A DNA stretch of 64,000 bases from NCBI GenBank assembly GCA_044226195.1, contig JBGAHO010000001.1:62001-126000 (forward strand). Reading direction: 5' to 3'. Within the stretch, counting starts at the first letter, position 1. Each line of letters starts with the position of its first letter. The notes under the pieces are model-generated. The model saw nothing but the letters and a program-made list of their open reading frames with translations. It made no database searches and was not told the DNA's origin. This stretch comes from RPQJ01 sp044226195 (GTDB taxonomy: Bacteria > Pseudomonadota > Gammaproteobacteria > Steroidobacterales > Steroidobacteraceae). This document shows positions 63,583 to 64,000 of the stretch, one piece after another. The position numbers and the translations under genes are program-made.

Positions 63583-64000
63583 CGCGCAACGCCCTCCTCG
63601 CGACGAGCCTTCGCGCGATGCGCCGCGTGACGGGCATCGGCAAAAAGGCCGGCCACGACGTCGTTCATGCGATTGAAGTAATGCGGGCCCGCGATCCGCC
63701 AGCGCTCCGGGATGTCGACGGGTCCGGGCACGCGGATCGCCGTTCGCCGACCGGGGGCCGACGCGAGCGTCGCTGCGAACTCGCTCCAGCGCTCCGCCGT
63801 GCGACCGACCGAGTAGCGGGCGCGAATGTGCTGCGCGGCGGCCGTCGACAGCCGCGACCACAGCTCGCGATCCGCAGCGAGACCGGCGATCGCGCGCACG
63901 AATTCGTCGCCGCGGTCCCGCACCACGAGTCCGGTCACGCCGTGCTCCACCAGGGCCCTCGTGCCCCCGCCGATGTCCGTGACGACCGGGACCAGGCCAT
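63576..64000 (-). CDS. Family 4 glycosyltransferase, C-terminal part (truncated by window edge)
   Basis: The frame is open to the window end. The visible 141 residues begin GLVPVVTDIGGGTRALVEHG and continue VTGLVVRDRGDEFVRAIAGL, the donor-domain ending of GT4 enzymes, then a helical tail ending RREEGVARW. The N-terminal part lies outside the window. Confidence 0.82.
   Translation of the reverse strand, partial: GLVPVVTDIGGGTRALVEHGVTGLVVRDRGDEFVRAIAGLAADRELWSRLSTAAAQHIRARYSVGRTAERWSEFAATLASAPGRRTAIRVPGPVDIPERWRIAGPHYFNRMNDVVAGLFADARHAAHRAKARREEGVARW

Noticed and set aside
60949..63630. An 890-codon plus-strand open frame rich in His, Arg and Asp
   Set aside because: It is the complement of two GT4 genes and the membrane protein gene and shows the repeated charged composition of antisense reading.

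Overview
The window is a GC-rich (roughly two-thirds G+C by eye) chromosomal segment of a Gram-negative bacterium. System-I cytochrome c maturation genes, a HemG-type protoporphyrinogen dehydrogenase, a DUF2868/DUF3482 pair, a DUF2058 protein and a WecA-type transferase all point to Proteobacteria, most likely a high-GC gammaproteobacterium (Steroidobacterales, Nevskiales or Xanthomonadales-like). This assignment is inference from gene content. Genes are tightly packed, with many ATGA, GTGA and TGATG overlaps. No insertion sequence, prophage or CRISPR array was seen.

Layout. 1-17 kb: household and accessory metabolism, including a dimethylarginine hydrolase, an alcohol dehydrogenase, a GTPase/membrane pair, a tryptophanase-like lyase, a DEDDh exonuclease, hemG, a 2OG-oxygenase and an M20 peptidase. 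17-19 kb: an Lrp/AsnC regulator divergent from arginase, which appears to be preceded by a 16-residue overlapping leader ORF. 19-22.5 kb: M61 peptidase, tyrosine phosphatase and BON protein. 22.5-30.2 kb: a complete ccmABCDEFGHI operon, including a 57-residue ccmD, with a MaoC-like gene at its end. 30.3-39 kb: a leucine/isovalerate catabolic operon (isovaleryl-CoA dehydrogenase, MaoC hydratase, CitE-like lyase, both 3-methylcrotonyl-CoA carboxylase subunits) with a divergent GntR regulator, followed by a gene with an in-frame amber codon and a class I-type HMG-CoA reductase. 39.4 kb: tRNA-Leu(UAA). 39.7-45.7 kb: a divergent glutamine-amidotransferase-like protein, a WecA-type enzyme, and GDP-fucose synthesis (gmd and GDP-L-fucose synthase).

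45.8-54 kb holds the most interesting system: an apparently undescribed lasso-peptide locus. A 50-codon precursor gene at 50169-50321 on the minus strand sits between the lasso cyclase (asparagine-synthetase-like) and a PqqD-like leader-binding protein. The B2 leader peptidase and a nucleotidyltransferase-family gene lie upstream. An HPr-kinase-like gene, a SET-domain-like gene and an ABC exporter lie beyond. The precursor ends in Ser, as expected for C-terminal Ser phosphorylation of the paeninodin type, and it carries one core Lys that a SET-type enzyme could modify.

54-64 kb: a run of translationally coupled polysaccharide genes (two GT2, a WcaF-like acetyltransferase, six GT4 including a partial one at the edge, and a polytopic membrane protein). 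Together with gmd and the fucose synthase this forms an exopolysaccharide or capsule region in which the lasso locus is embedded.
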